From: Calliphora vicina
Lineage: Eukaryota > Arthropoda > Insecta > Diptera > Calliphoridae
Length of the DNA stretch: 64,000 nt
NCBI RefSeq assembly: GCF_958450345.1
Contig: NC_088781.1
Coordinates: 124,570,431-124,634,430 of the forward strand
Reading direction: 5' to 3'
Shown here: positions 31,013 through 41,336 of the stretch, one piece after another
Layout: each line of letters begins with the position of its first letter
How positions within the stretch are numbered: position 1 is the first letter of the stretch
Translations under genes and position numbers: made by a program
Notes under the pieces: generated by a model
Database searches by the model: none
What the model was told of the DNA's origin: nothing
Seen by the model: only the letters and a program-made list of their open reading frames with translations

Positions 31013-31319
31013 GTGCCAAGCAAAAAATCGGGATTTACAATAGACGGGATATCTTTTGAACGCTGGCTGTCAAAACATCTTATTATGTCATTTTGAAGGA
31101 TACATATCTGTCATTTATTTGCACTTAGTTACTGAACATTTAAACAATAAACTTTTTTTTTGGTTCGAAAATGACGAATTTGTACCAACAAAGCGTCATA
31201 TGCGAGAAGTTTTGCGTAAGTTCTTTAAATTGATAAAAGAGCAACTGAAGCAAACCGATTGCAGTCCAAATAAACTAGTTGTCTTATTCTTTAATATCGA
31301 TCCACATACATATTCCTAA
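31013..31319 (+). pseudogene. Unassigned coding-like stretch
   Basis: A TTACAG acceptor-like site at 31008-31013 is followed by a frame reading GFTIDGISFERWLSKHLIMSF and a stop. A second frame, 31056-31319, reads YISVIYLHLVTEHLNN, then WFENDEFVPTKRHMREVLRK and LKQTDCSPNKLVVLFF. Composition (balanced Arg/Asp/Pro/Trp, few Asn/Lys runs) is unlike the random frames around it. I do not recognise a family. The two frames overlap, and there is no clean start or downstream exon, so a broken gene or exon debris is likelier than an intact gene. Confidence 0.3.
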
Positions 31320-32540
31320 AATATTGAAATTTGTAGAAACACAGGGCAACAAAATCGAAAAAATTTTGGAACCTTTTTAAACCCTTACACAATTTTGATG
31401 TATTGTGGTTCCAGTAGTACAAAAATAGTAAAATTTGTAAATTCGATGGATAGATTTTTTTAAAAAATTTTTTTTTCTAGAATTGTGAATTTTTTAAATG
31501 TTTCTCCACATAATTTATGATATCTCAAAAACGGTTAGTCCAATATTATTGAAGTGAACTTGAGAAAGTTAAAATTTATATAACCTTTAATCCGGTTATA
31601 CGCTGCGTTTTAATCGGCTTAGTAGTTTCGAGGTCTTTTGCTGTTGACCTCGAACGTTGAAATAATTTCCTCGCTCTATGTCTCCACGTAGCAATATTTA
31701 TTGCCGTAATTGTCAAATATGATTGCGTCCATAAAATTTGGGATGTGAAGACCGCCAATTTTCATATGTAGCAATCAATTGAGCAATGATATCTCTACTG
31801 ATTGCTTAGCAATTATTGTTAAGCAGTTGTCATTAATGTAAAATTTCTTCTTTCAATGAAACTGTGTGACCAAAAATAAAAAAACTGGAAAAGAAGTTAA
31901 AAAAATCCTTCAACACGTTCTCCTGTTTTTCATCTCCACCCTCAGCAATCGCTGAGGGCTTAGTAAAAAAATTACTACGTGGAGACCTAGGGCTAGTATT
32001 AATCTCTGTGTGTACATTTTATTTCTGCACACTGTTTGAGTTTTGTATATATTTTTTAGCCGTATCTAGAACGAAAATCCTTGTGTAGAAAAATTATAGT
32101 GAAGCAAAAGCAAAAAATTCATGTTGTGTATTTTATACTTAAACTTTTATAAAAGTTTTTGAGTGGTGGGCATAAGTAGCAGACGATTTTACGATGATGA
32201 TATTCTTCAAGAAAATCACACTTGAGTGTTGGTTCCCAGTAAATGATTAGAAAGACAAGGCAGAATACGCTAGGAATGTGAAAATTATATGAAGAAAAAT
32301 TCAAAAAATGTCAGCGAATTGTTGAAACTTAATTCAGATGGCCTGTATTTTTTAGTGTTTCGAAATGAATGATCATGACGATCAGTCCATAATTAACCTT
32401 CGATGTTGATAAGAAATTTTTGATTTTAATAATGGGAAAAACCAAACAAATTTGGAACAAAATGCCCTTATTGCTAAAAGCTATCGTATGAATCCAAAAC
32501 TAGGTTGCAAAAAATTTTGGTTTAGTTAAAATTTGGTTTA
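31320..32540. other. Intergenic with an inverted repeat at 31677-31983
   Basis: GTCTCCACGTAGCAAT (31679-31694) is mirrored by ATTACTACGTGGAGAC (about 31969-31984), bracketing about 300 bp that includes the hairpin CCCTCAGCAATCGCTGAGGG near 31938. This may be a MITE; target duplications were not clear. The remainder is unique AT-rich DNA. Confidence 0.4.
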
Positions 32541-32544
32541 TATA

Positions 32545-32700
32545 ATGTTAAAGCTTTAATTTGACGCCACATTCGCCCTGCTGTTATTCCTTCAACCAGT
32601 CTCCTCCATGTATTAGCAGGTCTTCCTTTTCGTCCAGTCAAGCGCCGTTCGATTGATATCGTCTGGGTTGTAATAGTGCTGACTTCTAAAAACCTTATAT
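32545..32700 (-). pseudogene. LINE reverse transcriptase C-terminal tail, second remnant
   Basis: On the minus strand a frame reads SIERRLTGRKGRPANTWRR, then LVEGITAGRMWRQIKAL. The GRKGRPxNTWRR segment is the basic motif found near the C-terminus of LINE polyproteins, followed by a LxWxQIKxL-like part. Only about 45 codons are left, with no RT core and no poly-A tail. It lies immediately downstream of DGCTSLD copy 7. Confidence 0.6.
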
Positions 32701-32709
32701 GAATTTCTA

Positions 32710-33214
32710 AAAATCAATCTGATCTATGACATCCACTTGAGATTTCAGCTTTATATGATCTAACGAGTTATAGAGCAATTCCTTTATCAGTTGCACTTTA
32801 CGATATGCAAGTCGATGAGCAGTCTTTTTGTGATGCATTTTTTCCCGATACAAAAAAAAGTTATAGGGAATGTTCGATGTTGACTGTTTGCATGGTTCCA
32901 ATACTGACTGCGATTGATTGATCAAATTCGTTTTTAAAATATTCGTTCTCAGAATCAAATTGATTGGTAAAATAATTATCTATGGATGTGCGACCATCGT
33001 ACTCCTTATTAAAACCAAATTGAGTGTTGAAATACTCATCTAAGGTGCTGCCGTCGTGCTCAAATTGATGATTGAGTTTGTCTTCTACGGATGTGCAGCC
33101 GCAGTGCTCAAAATAAAATTGAGTGTTGATTTGGTTGTCGGATGCAGAATCGCTGCTTTGATCAAAATCAAACTGGAATTCATTTGTGAAGAGATTATCA
33201 ATATATTCTCCCAT
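32710..33214 (-). pseudogene. DGCTSLD acidic repeat family, copy 7 (broken)
   Basis: On the minus strand the frame from ATG 33212-33214 reads MGEYIDNLFTNEFQFDFDQ and continues through diverged repeats (HCGCTSVEDKLNHQFEHDG, YDGRTSIDNYFTNQFDSE) for about 95 codons. A deletion near 32925 then shifts the frame. The C-terminal part continues in another frame (SQSVLEPCKQSTSNIPYNFF, MHHKKTAHRLAYRKVQL). An internal deletion removes the YDMQELQ segment and the copy ends early at VDVIDQIDF. With copy 8 it forms a distinct branch (REKMHHKKTAHRLAYRKVQ against RETLHHKKTAHRLGYSKEQ). It keeps the longest undisturbed N-terminal half in the window. Confidence 0.65.
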
Positions 33215-33360
33215 TTTTGAAGTTGAGAAGAAATTTTAGTTTTAAAATTATTTAGTGTTTGCAAGGTTATACAAATTAAACTGATACTAATTATCTAAAT
33301 TTCTAGGTATTTGTAGTATTCAACGATAGGTACCGTAGGTATTTGTAATAGAGTGACGCC
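33215..33360 (-). promoter_or_regulatory. Upstream region of DGCTSLD copy 7, TATA lost
   Basis: On the minus strand the Inr-like TATCAGTTTAATTTGTA (about 33268-33285) and GCAAACACTAAATAATTTT are conserved, but the TATATAAAG box of copies 1 and 3 is absent. Repeated TACCTA motifs (33303, 33333, 33342) remain. Confidence 0.4.
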
Positions 33361-33697
33361 AAAAATAATATTAAATTCCATAATTTTTCTTTGGATCACC
33401 TATTACTTACTAAATTATTTCCTAATATCTCATATTTTTACGGCTTACAAAATTACTACTTAGAGTGTAATATATGCGTAATCCAACACAGCATGTAACA
33501 ACTATAACTTCGATTACGATTTAAGCGGATAGTCAGCTTCTTTTTAAAATTTGTTTTTATTTTTCAGTACTCCAAAAATAAATAAAGTGTATATATGAGA
33601 GATATGAAAAACAAAATTAATATTTATTTATAAATTAGTTTAAAGTTGATCTTGTGGAGTTGTAAGTGAAGTTATACAAGACAATTTCAAACAAAAA
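33361..33697. other. AT-rich spacer
   Basis: No feature is seen apart from the approach to the DINE-like element. Confidence 0.35.
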
Positions 33698-34446
33698 CAA
33701 GTAAGAAAGTATGGTCGGTCAAGCCCGACCATATAATACCCTACACCAAGTAAATGAGTAAAAATATTTTTCTTTTAAAATTTCAATAATTTATATTTTT
33801 GAGTAATTTTCGGAAGTGGGCCTTATATGAGGGCTATGACCAATTATGGACGGATCACCATGAAATTAGGTAGTGTGATTTATGTCTATATGAATGTTTA
33901 CTATGTAGAATTTTGTGTGTTTACCAACATTTTTAAGCGATTTATGCAATTTAAAGTGATTTTCGGAAGCGGGTCTATATGGGAGCTATGACTAATTATG
34001 GACCGATCGTAACAAAATTTGGTGACATGAATTTTGTTTATATAAAACTTATTTGGAGCGAAATTTGTGTAGATACATAGATAAATTAAATATTTATGAC
34101 CGATAAAGTATAATTTCGAGGGGACTTTGTATGGGGGCTAGGTGAAATAATGGACCGCTTTCAGCCAGTTTCAATAGGCTTGGTCCTTGGGCCGAAAAAG
34201 TAATATGTACCAAATTTAATCGAAATATTTCCAAAATTGCGACCTGTACTCTGCGCACAAGGTTTACATGGACAGCCAGCCGGCCAGCCAACCAGACGGA
34301 CGGACGGACATCGTTTAATCGACTCAGAAAGTGATTCTAAGTCGATCGATATACTTTAAGGTGGGTGTTAGACTAATATTTTTGGGCGTTACAAACATCT
34401 GCACAAACGCATTATACCCTCCCCACTATGGTGGTGTAGGGTATAA
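33698..34446 (-). mobile_element. DINE-1-like element type 1 (copy 3), full length
   Basis: 3' end: CAAGTAAGAAAGTATGGTCG, then the hairpin GGTCGGTCAAGCCCGACC and ATATAATACCCTACACC. 5' end in reverse: CCCCACTATGGTGGTGTAGG then GTATA. Near the 5' end lies a GGCC/GACG microsatellite (about 34270-34310). About 750 bp, non-coding. The frame 34094-34291 is spurious. Confidence 0.8.
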
Positions 34447-34698
34447 ATATGGGATATATTTACTCTTTGCGGCTTAGTGGTCACTAACTACCTTTTCTAT
34501 AGTACTTAACTTTATTGGCCTCTATTGGAATTTTACAATTAAATTTGTTGAATACATCGTTTACGTTTGGTTAGATAAATATATTAATTTTGAAAATATT
34601 GTAAAAATAATTTTTTAAGAAACAACATTGGAATGGGGTGTTTTTTTAATTTATTTTGTCTTACTTTTTATAATAAACTAACCTTGATTAAAGTAAAA
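34447..34698. other. Spacer between two DINE-like copies
   Basis: About 250 bp of unique AT-rich DNA. Confidence 0.4.
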
Positions 34699-35446
34699 CA
34701 AGTAAGAAAGAATGGTCGGTCAAGCCCGACCATATAATACCCTACACTAAGTAAAAGAGCAAACAAATTTTTCTTTTAAAATTTCAATAATTTATATTTT
34801 TGAGTGATTTTCGGAAGTGGGCCTTATATGGAGGCTATGACTAATTATGGACCGATCACCATGAAATTAGGTCGTGTGATTTATGTCTATATTAAAGTTA
34901 ACTATGTTTAATTTTGTGTGTTTACCAACATTTTTAAGCGATTTATGCACGTTAAAGTGATTTTCGGAAGCGGGTCTATATGGGAGCTATGACTAATTAT
35001 GGACCGATCGTAACAAAATTTGGTGACATGAATTCTGTGTATATAAAACTTATTTGGAGCGGAATTTGTGGAGATACATATATAAATTAAACATTTATGA
35101 CCGATAAAGTTCAATTTCGGGAGGACATTTGTATGGGGGCTAGGTGAAATAATGGACCGATTTCAGCCAGTTTCAATAGGCTTGGTCCTTGAGCCGAAAA
35201 AATAATATGTTTCAAATTTCATCGAAATATCTTCAAAATTGCGACCTGTACTCTGCGCACAAGGTTTACATGGACAGCCAGCCAGCCGACCAGACGGACG
35301 GACGGACGGACATCGCTTAATCGACTCAGAAAGTGATTCTAAGTCGATCGGTATACTTTAAGGTGGTGTTAGACTAATATTTTTGGGCGTTACAAACATC
35401 TGCACAAACGCATAATACCCTCCCCACTATGGTGGTGTAGGGTATA
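34699..35446 (-). mobile_element. DINE-1-like element type 1 (copy 4), full length
   Basis: Nearly identical to the copy at 33698-34446, in the same orientation, with the same hairpin and the TATA/AGGGTATA ends. The microsatellite reads CAGCCAGCCGACCAGACGG followed by three GACG units (about 35275-35310). Confidence 0.8.
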
Positions 35447-36175
35447 AATACAATTGTTTTGATTTTAAACTTAGTTATAGCCAAAAACAGCGTGGCAGTT
35501 AAATAATTTTTATCAAACACATCATATATTTTTACAAAGCCTATTCATTCTGTGTATGTCATCGTTGTAAAAAAAATTATTGCAATTTTCTATCTGTTTA
35601 GGTTCTCAAGTATATTTTATATACTTTAAAATTGATTTATTATATTTTTTTCTGTTTCAATATTAAACATTCAAAGTTAAGATACAATATTATAAACATT
35701 TTAGTATCAAAACGGTTACGTTTTCACATGGATTAATAGGATTAGGTATGTTTTAAAGCAAGCATGAGTTTAGGGTTGTAATGAAGAGTATTAAAACGAA
35801 GCATAAGTTAAAAAGAGAAATGCAAATTAATTCATGCTAGAGCTTCCACTTGTTTTTAATTCTTTTTTGTCTAGTTCAATTTGTGATTTTTTTAGTGAAA
35901 TTGTGATTTTATATTTTTAAATAGTAATAACTTCTTAATATTGGATATTTAAATAGGCTTATAAAATTTGTAACATTTTATAAGAAGTTTTGTAACGTTA
36001 AAATGTTTAACAAAAAAATTAAAAAATATTTAGTATAAAAGAAACAACAATATTTGTTATAAAAAGAAAATATTTCAAATAAAAAGAAAATATGTATATA
36101 AACAATTGAAATAAATAAAACTGTTCACCACATTCTTTGGGGAATTCTAAGTTCTTTAACGTATTGTGATCTAGA
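35447..36175. other. Intergenic, nothing supported
   Basis: AT-rich unique DNA. The right part (from about 36100) is probably the 3' flank of the minus-strand exon below. Confidence 0.35.
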
Positions 36176-36180
36176 ACTTC

Positions 36181-36360
36181 CTACACTTTATACGACTTCA
36201 ACCCAGCATTAGCTTTGGCTCTGCGCACAAAAGAATCAGAAAATTTAACTTTACAAACTACTTTTCTGATAGAAGTGTTCGGTGCTCTTCGAAAGAGTTG
36301 TTTGACTTCTTTTGCCTTACCAACGTTTGCAGTTACTACCTTAGGTTGAAACCTGCAAGA
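36181..36360 (-). CDS. Probable terminal exon of an unknown basic protein
   Basis: On the minus strand a TTTCTTGCAG acceptor ends at about 36354. It is followed by an open frame of about 57 codons ending in TAG at 36181-36183. The product is basic and looks coding: RFQPKVVTANVGKAKEVKQL, then FRRAPNTSIRKVVCKVKFSD and SFVRRAKANAGLKSYKV. A track-style start upstream (MNCLKKSF...) lies in the intron-like part before the acceptor and is probably not used. I see no matching upstream exon within the following 1 kb, where DGCTSLD copy 8 and repeats lie. It is either the last exon of a gene whose other exons are far away, or an orphaned exon. Function unknown. Confidence 0.4.
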   Translation of the reverse strand, partial: SCRFQPKVVTANVGKAKEVKQLFRRAPNTSIRKVVCKVKFSDSFVRRAKANAGLKSYKV

Positions 36361-37050
36361 AATATATATGTTGAAACTTTTTTTTAAACAGTTCAATACA
36401 AATTTATCCCAATTATTTAAATGTATGAATTTTTCTTGAAAGTCAAATCCTAGATATAGTTCTACTGGATGAGTGTGACATCAATGAAATATTTAATAAG
36501 TGCAACTTTTACCATATTTCAGTGCTTTCCAGAAATATCTGGAATATATTGTTAAAAACAATTTGCAGTAACAAATAAGTTTTATGTCTTTAAGTACTTC
36601 AACTTCCTTCACATTTTGTATTACAAATTTAATACAAGACTATGATGCTCTTGCCAAGAAATGATTGCAACTTTTATTCGAGTTGTCTACATTCCTTAGT
36701 TTTTTATTGAGGCCTGCCAATAAACAAATTTGTTAAATAAGTTTTCCTTGTCCAAAATAAATATCAAATGTTTACCAAATTTTCGAAAATAAAAACCAAA
36801 GGACATGTGCAAGAATATGTATGTATAAAAAATAGTTTTTAAAAATATTTTACGTTTTTTTATAAAGGGTCTTTCAATAGGGACTACCGAACTCTGACAA
36901 AACGAAATCACAATGAAACAAATTTAATAATATGCTAATATTCATGTCTATAAATAAAAATACACAAAAATTTTATTTTTACTAAAATTTATTTTATTTT
37001 AATTGATAAACTAATACTAATTATTTAATGATATTTACAGCTACAATTAA
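36361..37050. other. Intergenic or intronic, nothing supported
   Basis: No exon with splice signals was found on the minus strand. The frame 36696-36911 has no motif. Confidence 0.35.
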
Positions 37051-37051
37051 A

Positions 37052-37562
37052 TCATATATCTAAAAACTTATTAGCTCTAGTTGAGCTTCGAGTTCGTGGA
37101 ATTTTTTCCTCCATATCATCCATGTGAGCCTGTAGTTCCCGGCAAATTTCAATCTGATCAATTACATCCACTTGAGATTTCTGGTTTATATTCTGCAACT
37201 CCTGCATATCATATTCCTTTATATGATCTACCGAGTTATGCAGCAATTCCTTTGTCAGTTGCACTTTACGATATGCAAGTCGATGAGCTGTCTTTTTGTG
37301 GTGCATTTTTTCCCGATACAAAAACAAATTATAGGAAATTTTTGAAGTTGAGTGTTTGCATGGTTCCAATAGTGACTGTGATTGATTGCTGCCTGATTCA
37401 TATTAGCAATGTTTGTTGAAAAAGTCAAACGATGAGCCGTCATGATCAAATTCATTTTTAAAATAATCGTCTAAGGATGTGCAGGCTTCGTTCTCTGGTT
37501 CATTTTGAAATACTCATCAAATTATTTGTTGCTGAAATAAAGATCTAATGATATGCGGCCGT
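37052..37562 (-). pseudogene. DGCTSLD acidic repeat family, copy 8 (5' cut, C-terminus open)
   Basis: The minus-strand C-terminal part is open over about 105 codons (37052-37369): SYNLFLYREKMHHKKTAHRL, AYRKVQLTKELLHN, EYDMQELQNINQKSQVDVI, EICRELQAHMDDMEE. A frame shift then gives a different tail (RTRSSTRANKFLDI) in place of FHELEAQVELIDF. The repeat region (37380-37562) holds pieces such as DYFKNEFD and GRISLDLYFSNK with deletions. It is cut at about 37563 by the inserted Rep-3 element, so start and promoter are missing. Closest to copy 7. Confidence 0.65.
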
Positions 37563-37563
37563 C

Positions 37564-38834
37564 GCACAGTGGCTCATTTTCGTTTTTCATCGGCCAAAAC
37601 TCTGTAACTTTTAAACCGATAGTGGACAGATAACTTCTTGAATTTTTCTTCAGTTTTAATTTCATTAAAATCGGTTCAGCAGTTGTTGCGCAATTTAAGG
37701 TTAAAGTTGAACTTTTAATTTTTTATAGCATTTAGTATGAAAATGCAAATTTTTTGTTTTTTGAATCAGCTATACTTATTAAAAAAGTTATAAGCAGATA
37801 AAAACAAGTAAGGAAGTATGTTCGGCCAAGCTCGACTATATAATACCCTACACTATAATTTATTTTCGTGAATGATTTTCGGAAGCGGGACTTATATGGG
37901 AGCTATGACTAATTATCTATCGCCATGAAATTAGGTCGAGTGATTTATGTCTATATGGAAGTTATTTCTATTTAATTTTGTGTTTATACCAACATTTTTA
38001 AGAGATTTATGCTCGTTAAAGTGATTTTCGGAAGCGGGTCTTATATGGGAGCTATGACTAATCCGATCATCATAAAATTAGGTGACATTAATTCAGTTTA
38101 TATAAAACTTATTTGGAGCAAAATTTGTGTAGATACATATATAAATTAACCATTTACGACCGATAAAGTATAACTTCGGGAGAACATTTGTATGGGTGCT
38201 AGGTGAAATAGTGGACCGATTTCAGTAATTTTCAATAGACTTCGTCCTCGGGCCGAAAAAAATTTATGTACCAAATTTTATGGCAATATCTTCAAAATTG
38301 CGACTTGTACTTTGCGCCAGTCATATGAACAAATAAAATAAAAATAGAACAAAAATTTGGGAGTAATTTCATTTAAATGAAAAAAGTGTTCAACAAACAG
38401 GTCAAAACAGGTCAATAAGTATATATAGGCTTAAAGAGGACACTTTGGACTTTCTCGTGGTTGTAAAATTTGTTTAACACCTTTTGACCCTAAGCACTTT
38501 TACTCCACTGAAATTCAAATTTGGCTAAAATATAGTACCTGAGAAAAAAATTAATAACACATCAGGTATAAAAGGTACATTGACAAATCATATCAGCTCT
38601 TAAAGGCTATTATCCTACCAACATAACAAAAGAAAAATCATCCAATTATCTATAATAGTTTGCGAGTAATGAAAATCTGATAAAATTTACAAAAATCAAT
38701 TTTTTATAAAATGACATAAAATATTTGACTTTAACAGCATGCCACTCACACAATTGACAATATTTTTATCTAATTTTTTGGCTACCTTAGTTTCAATGTT
38801 GAATGGCATTCAAATTTTTGAAATCGGAGTTAAC
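37564..38834. mobile_element. Composite TIR element Rep-3, copy 2 (right end missing)
   Basis: Starts CACAGTGGCTCATTTTCG at 37565 and contains the same type 2 DINE-like piece (37805-38325) and the same body as copy 1 up to GAGTTAACAAAATCG near 38838, where it joins Rep-4 instead of the expected right inverted repeat. It lies across the 5' part of DGCTSLD copy 8. Confidence 0.6.
37805..38325 (-). mobile_element. DINE-1-like element type 2, inside Rep-3 copy 2
   Basis: CAAGTAAGGAAGTATGTTCG, the TCGGCCAAGCTCGA hairpin and ATAATACCCTACAC, as at 6557, with small deletions (for example near 37915 and 38060). Confidence 0.6.
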
Positions 38835-38845
38835 AAAATCGAACC

Positions 38846-39605
38846 AAAAATATATAACATTTCGCTATTTTTTCATGAGAAATTCCAAATATTGAAAAAT
38901 TTGCCTTCTCGATCTAAGGGTTGACGGTTTCCGATTTTAGTAAAACTTTCAGACTATATTTAAAATTACATGGACTATAATATTCTGGATAGCTTTTACT
39001 TAAAAATCGTAACAGTAAGGAAATTCGGCTCATTCGCCAAAATATGGCCAAAAAATTAGTTTTTCTCGAAAAACGAAAAATTTAAATCGCAGGTACGGAA
39101 AAACTATAAGAGGTATTGACATATTTTTTTCACATTTCTATTCCTTATTATGTTGACAATAAATCCCCAAGTGATGAATAACAAATTCTGAAATTTGTTT
39201 AACAAAATTTTTAAAAATTTGAAATTGGAGTTTTAAAACTGCCGTTGCCGTTTGGTCATACCTGCGAATAGGTTAAGGGTATCCTACGAAGACAAAAACT
39301 CATAAAATTAGCTCTTATTTTAATATATCTCAAAATATGTTAATTTTGTTCCTAAGTTTCTTGTTCTAGTGGCCTGAGACACGTTAATGGCCTGGCGATT
39401 TTTTAATAACTTTAACATTTTTTAACCAATTTTTGTGTTTTATGTCTTATTAGAACGACAATTACGTACACATATCGATTCTTTTAAATTAAATTGCAAA
39501 AGTAATTATTTAATGGCAAAATTTTTACAAAAACTGAAAAAATTGCATTTTTTCCCTTTGTAAATGCACCACACAATTGCAATCATGATAGAAAGACAAA
39601 ATTTC
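38846..39605 (+). repeat. Dispersed repeat Rep-4, copy 1
   Basis: About 760 bp recurring at 55420-56205 with high similarity. Shared marks are ATATATAACATTTCGC near 38850, ACTTTCAGACTATATTTAAA, CGCAGGTACGGAAAAACTAT, CATACCTGCGAATAGGTTAA and GTGGCCTGAGACACGTTAAT. Non-coding in all frames. Ends with TGTAAATGCACC. Confidence 0.65.
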
Positions 39606-39856
39606 ATATTTAACTATAGTTTTATATATATAAAAAAAATTAGAGGGTATACGTTCCGAAATTCAAAAAAAAAAAATTTGTAAAATAATGTACATACTTA
39701 GAAAGTGTTTGGGGGAATTTGTTTATTTTCTAATTTTGTGGGTATTAGGAGATGAAAACAAAAATAACTAGTTTGTCGACAACTTTATATTTTCACTAGA
39801 AAATTGTATGTGCTGTGCTGAGGTAGTAGTAAGCGGAAAATTAAAAATAAAACAAA
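39606..39856 (+). promoter_or_regulatory. 5' flank and leader of the F-box/LRR gene
   Basis: Unique DNA between Rep-4 and the ATG at 39857. No strong TATA box; the leader near the ATG is AAAACAAAATG. Promoter assignment is by position. Confidence 0.3.
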
Positions 39857-41072
39857 ATGTGTAAGTATAGAAAACAAAATAAAGAATATATTTTTAAAAA
39901 TATTTTATTAATTATTTAATTTAATATAATTTTTAGCAAATCAAATGGATTTAATGCTGACTTTAAATGAAGATTGTCTAGATCAGATTTTCAAAATCTT
40001 ACCCTTAAGCGATAGAATTAATTTGTTTCTTACGTATCGATCGTTTCATGATGTTATTTCAAAACGCCTAAGAATTGATAACAAGTCTGGTTTGAATACA
40101 AGCTTTTTCAATACTTTAAAAATATGGCAGCTTAAAGTATTGCTGGTATTAATAGGAGCCCATACAAGAAACCTAGTGGTAGAATTTCCTTTCGAATAAA
40201 GAAGTTACTTAAGGCAGTTTATCTATTTTAAATTTTTTATCAACGTGGAAAGTCTAAATTACTATGGCTGGAATATAAGCGATGAGTGTATGAAATCAAT
40301 GAAGGCATTAAAGAACTTGAAATCATTAACCTTAGCAGGCAATTTCGATGTAACGGGTAAGTGTTGATATTTATTTAAAAAAATATATAACAATTTATTT
40401 AAAATTTTTCTCTTTACAACAGGAAAATACATTAGCGACCTCAAAGGTTTGAAACAACTGGCTCTTAACAATTGCACGAAAATAGAGACCCAATACTTTC
40501 AACAAATCTTTGAAAACCTTAAAAATCTAATACTGCTCGACATAAGAAATTGCGGTCACTTGACAACACAAAATTTTCAACAAATTTATGATAATCTTCA
40601 ACAACTAAAGACTCTTAAAGTAACTACCACCAAAGAAAACATAAATTGCATGGCAAAATTACCAAATCTTAAGCAATTGGAAATAAGTAGAAATAATATC
40701 TTAAGCCCTGCCATAGCTAAAGGGTTTTTAACTAATTTAGCCCATTACCAAGCTGAACAATTAGAAGAATTAAAGCTAATAGACTGTGCTAATTTTGATG
40801 CGGATAAAGCTGGCTTAGTAACTAAATTGAATAAGTTAAAAATATTACATTGCATTTGCAATGCCTTTGATGATGAGATTTTAGAGCAGTTTTCAAAACT
40901 TAAGGAAATACAAGAGTTGTTTATTAGCAACAGCTATTTTGTAAGCAATGAAAGTGTTTTACAACTTTTAGAAAACTGTCCAAAACTAACCAGGCTTACT
41001 ATGAGATCTTGTGACTATTTAACCTCAGAGGTTATTAAAAAATTTCTTCAAATATTCCAGCTGCAACGATAA
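39857..41072 (+). pseudogene. F-box/LRR protein gene, three coding exons, one in-frame stop
   Basis: Coding exons are 39857-39860, 39937-40356 and 40423-41072, joined by GT-AG introns (both donors GTAAGT) with matching phases; the spliced frame is 358 codons. The N-terminus reads MSNQMDLMLTLNEDCLDQIF and continues KILPLSDRINLFLTYRSFHD, a recognisable F-box, the Skp1-binding motif of SCF ubiquitin-ligase adaptors. From about residue 105 the chain is a series of LRRs (LKNLKSLTLAGN, LKGLKQLALNNCTKI, LKNLILLDIRNCGHL, CPKLTRLTMRSCDYL), which would bind the substrate. One TAA at 40197-40199 (codon 89) interrupts it; the same frame is open before and after, through RSYLRQFIYFKFFINVESL. After the final TGA-less end at CGATAA another frame continues for about 18 codons, so a second small lesion is possible. 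Either a young pseudogene, a readthrough gene or an assembly error. Confidence 0.75.
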
Positions 41073-41147
41073 TTATAACACATCACGTAAAACATATAGC
41101 CGTAAAAATTGTGGTAAGCATTAAATTTTATAATTAATTTTCCTTAA
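41073..41147. other. 3' flank of the F-box/LRR gene
   Basis: Short flank before the TTAA of the piggyBac-like MITE. A frame offset by one base reads DNYNTSRKTYSRKNCGKH to a stop near 41122, possibly the original C-terminus. Confidence 0.35.
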
Positions 41148-41336
41148 CCCTATAATAGCCAAGGCACTCATAGCAAAAAAATGTCAACTGATTTAGCATT
41201 TCAAAGACTCATGTAACAGTTGCTAAAAAAACGCACTTAAATTATTTTAAAAAGCTTTCAAAAATTTTGTAATGAAATATCAGTTATATTGGCATTTTGC
41301 GATGAGTGCCTTGAGTCATGCTTAAGCATTAGAGGG
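41148..41336. mobile_element. piggyBac-like MITE, second family
   Basis: TTAA (41144-41147) precedes CCCTATAATAGCCAAGGCA, and TTAGAGGG is followed by TTAA (41337-41340). An inner inverted pair, CAAGGCACTCATAGC and GCGATGAGTGCCTTG, supports the palindromic structure. 189 bp, non-coding, just 3' of the F-box gene. Confidence 0.7.
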
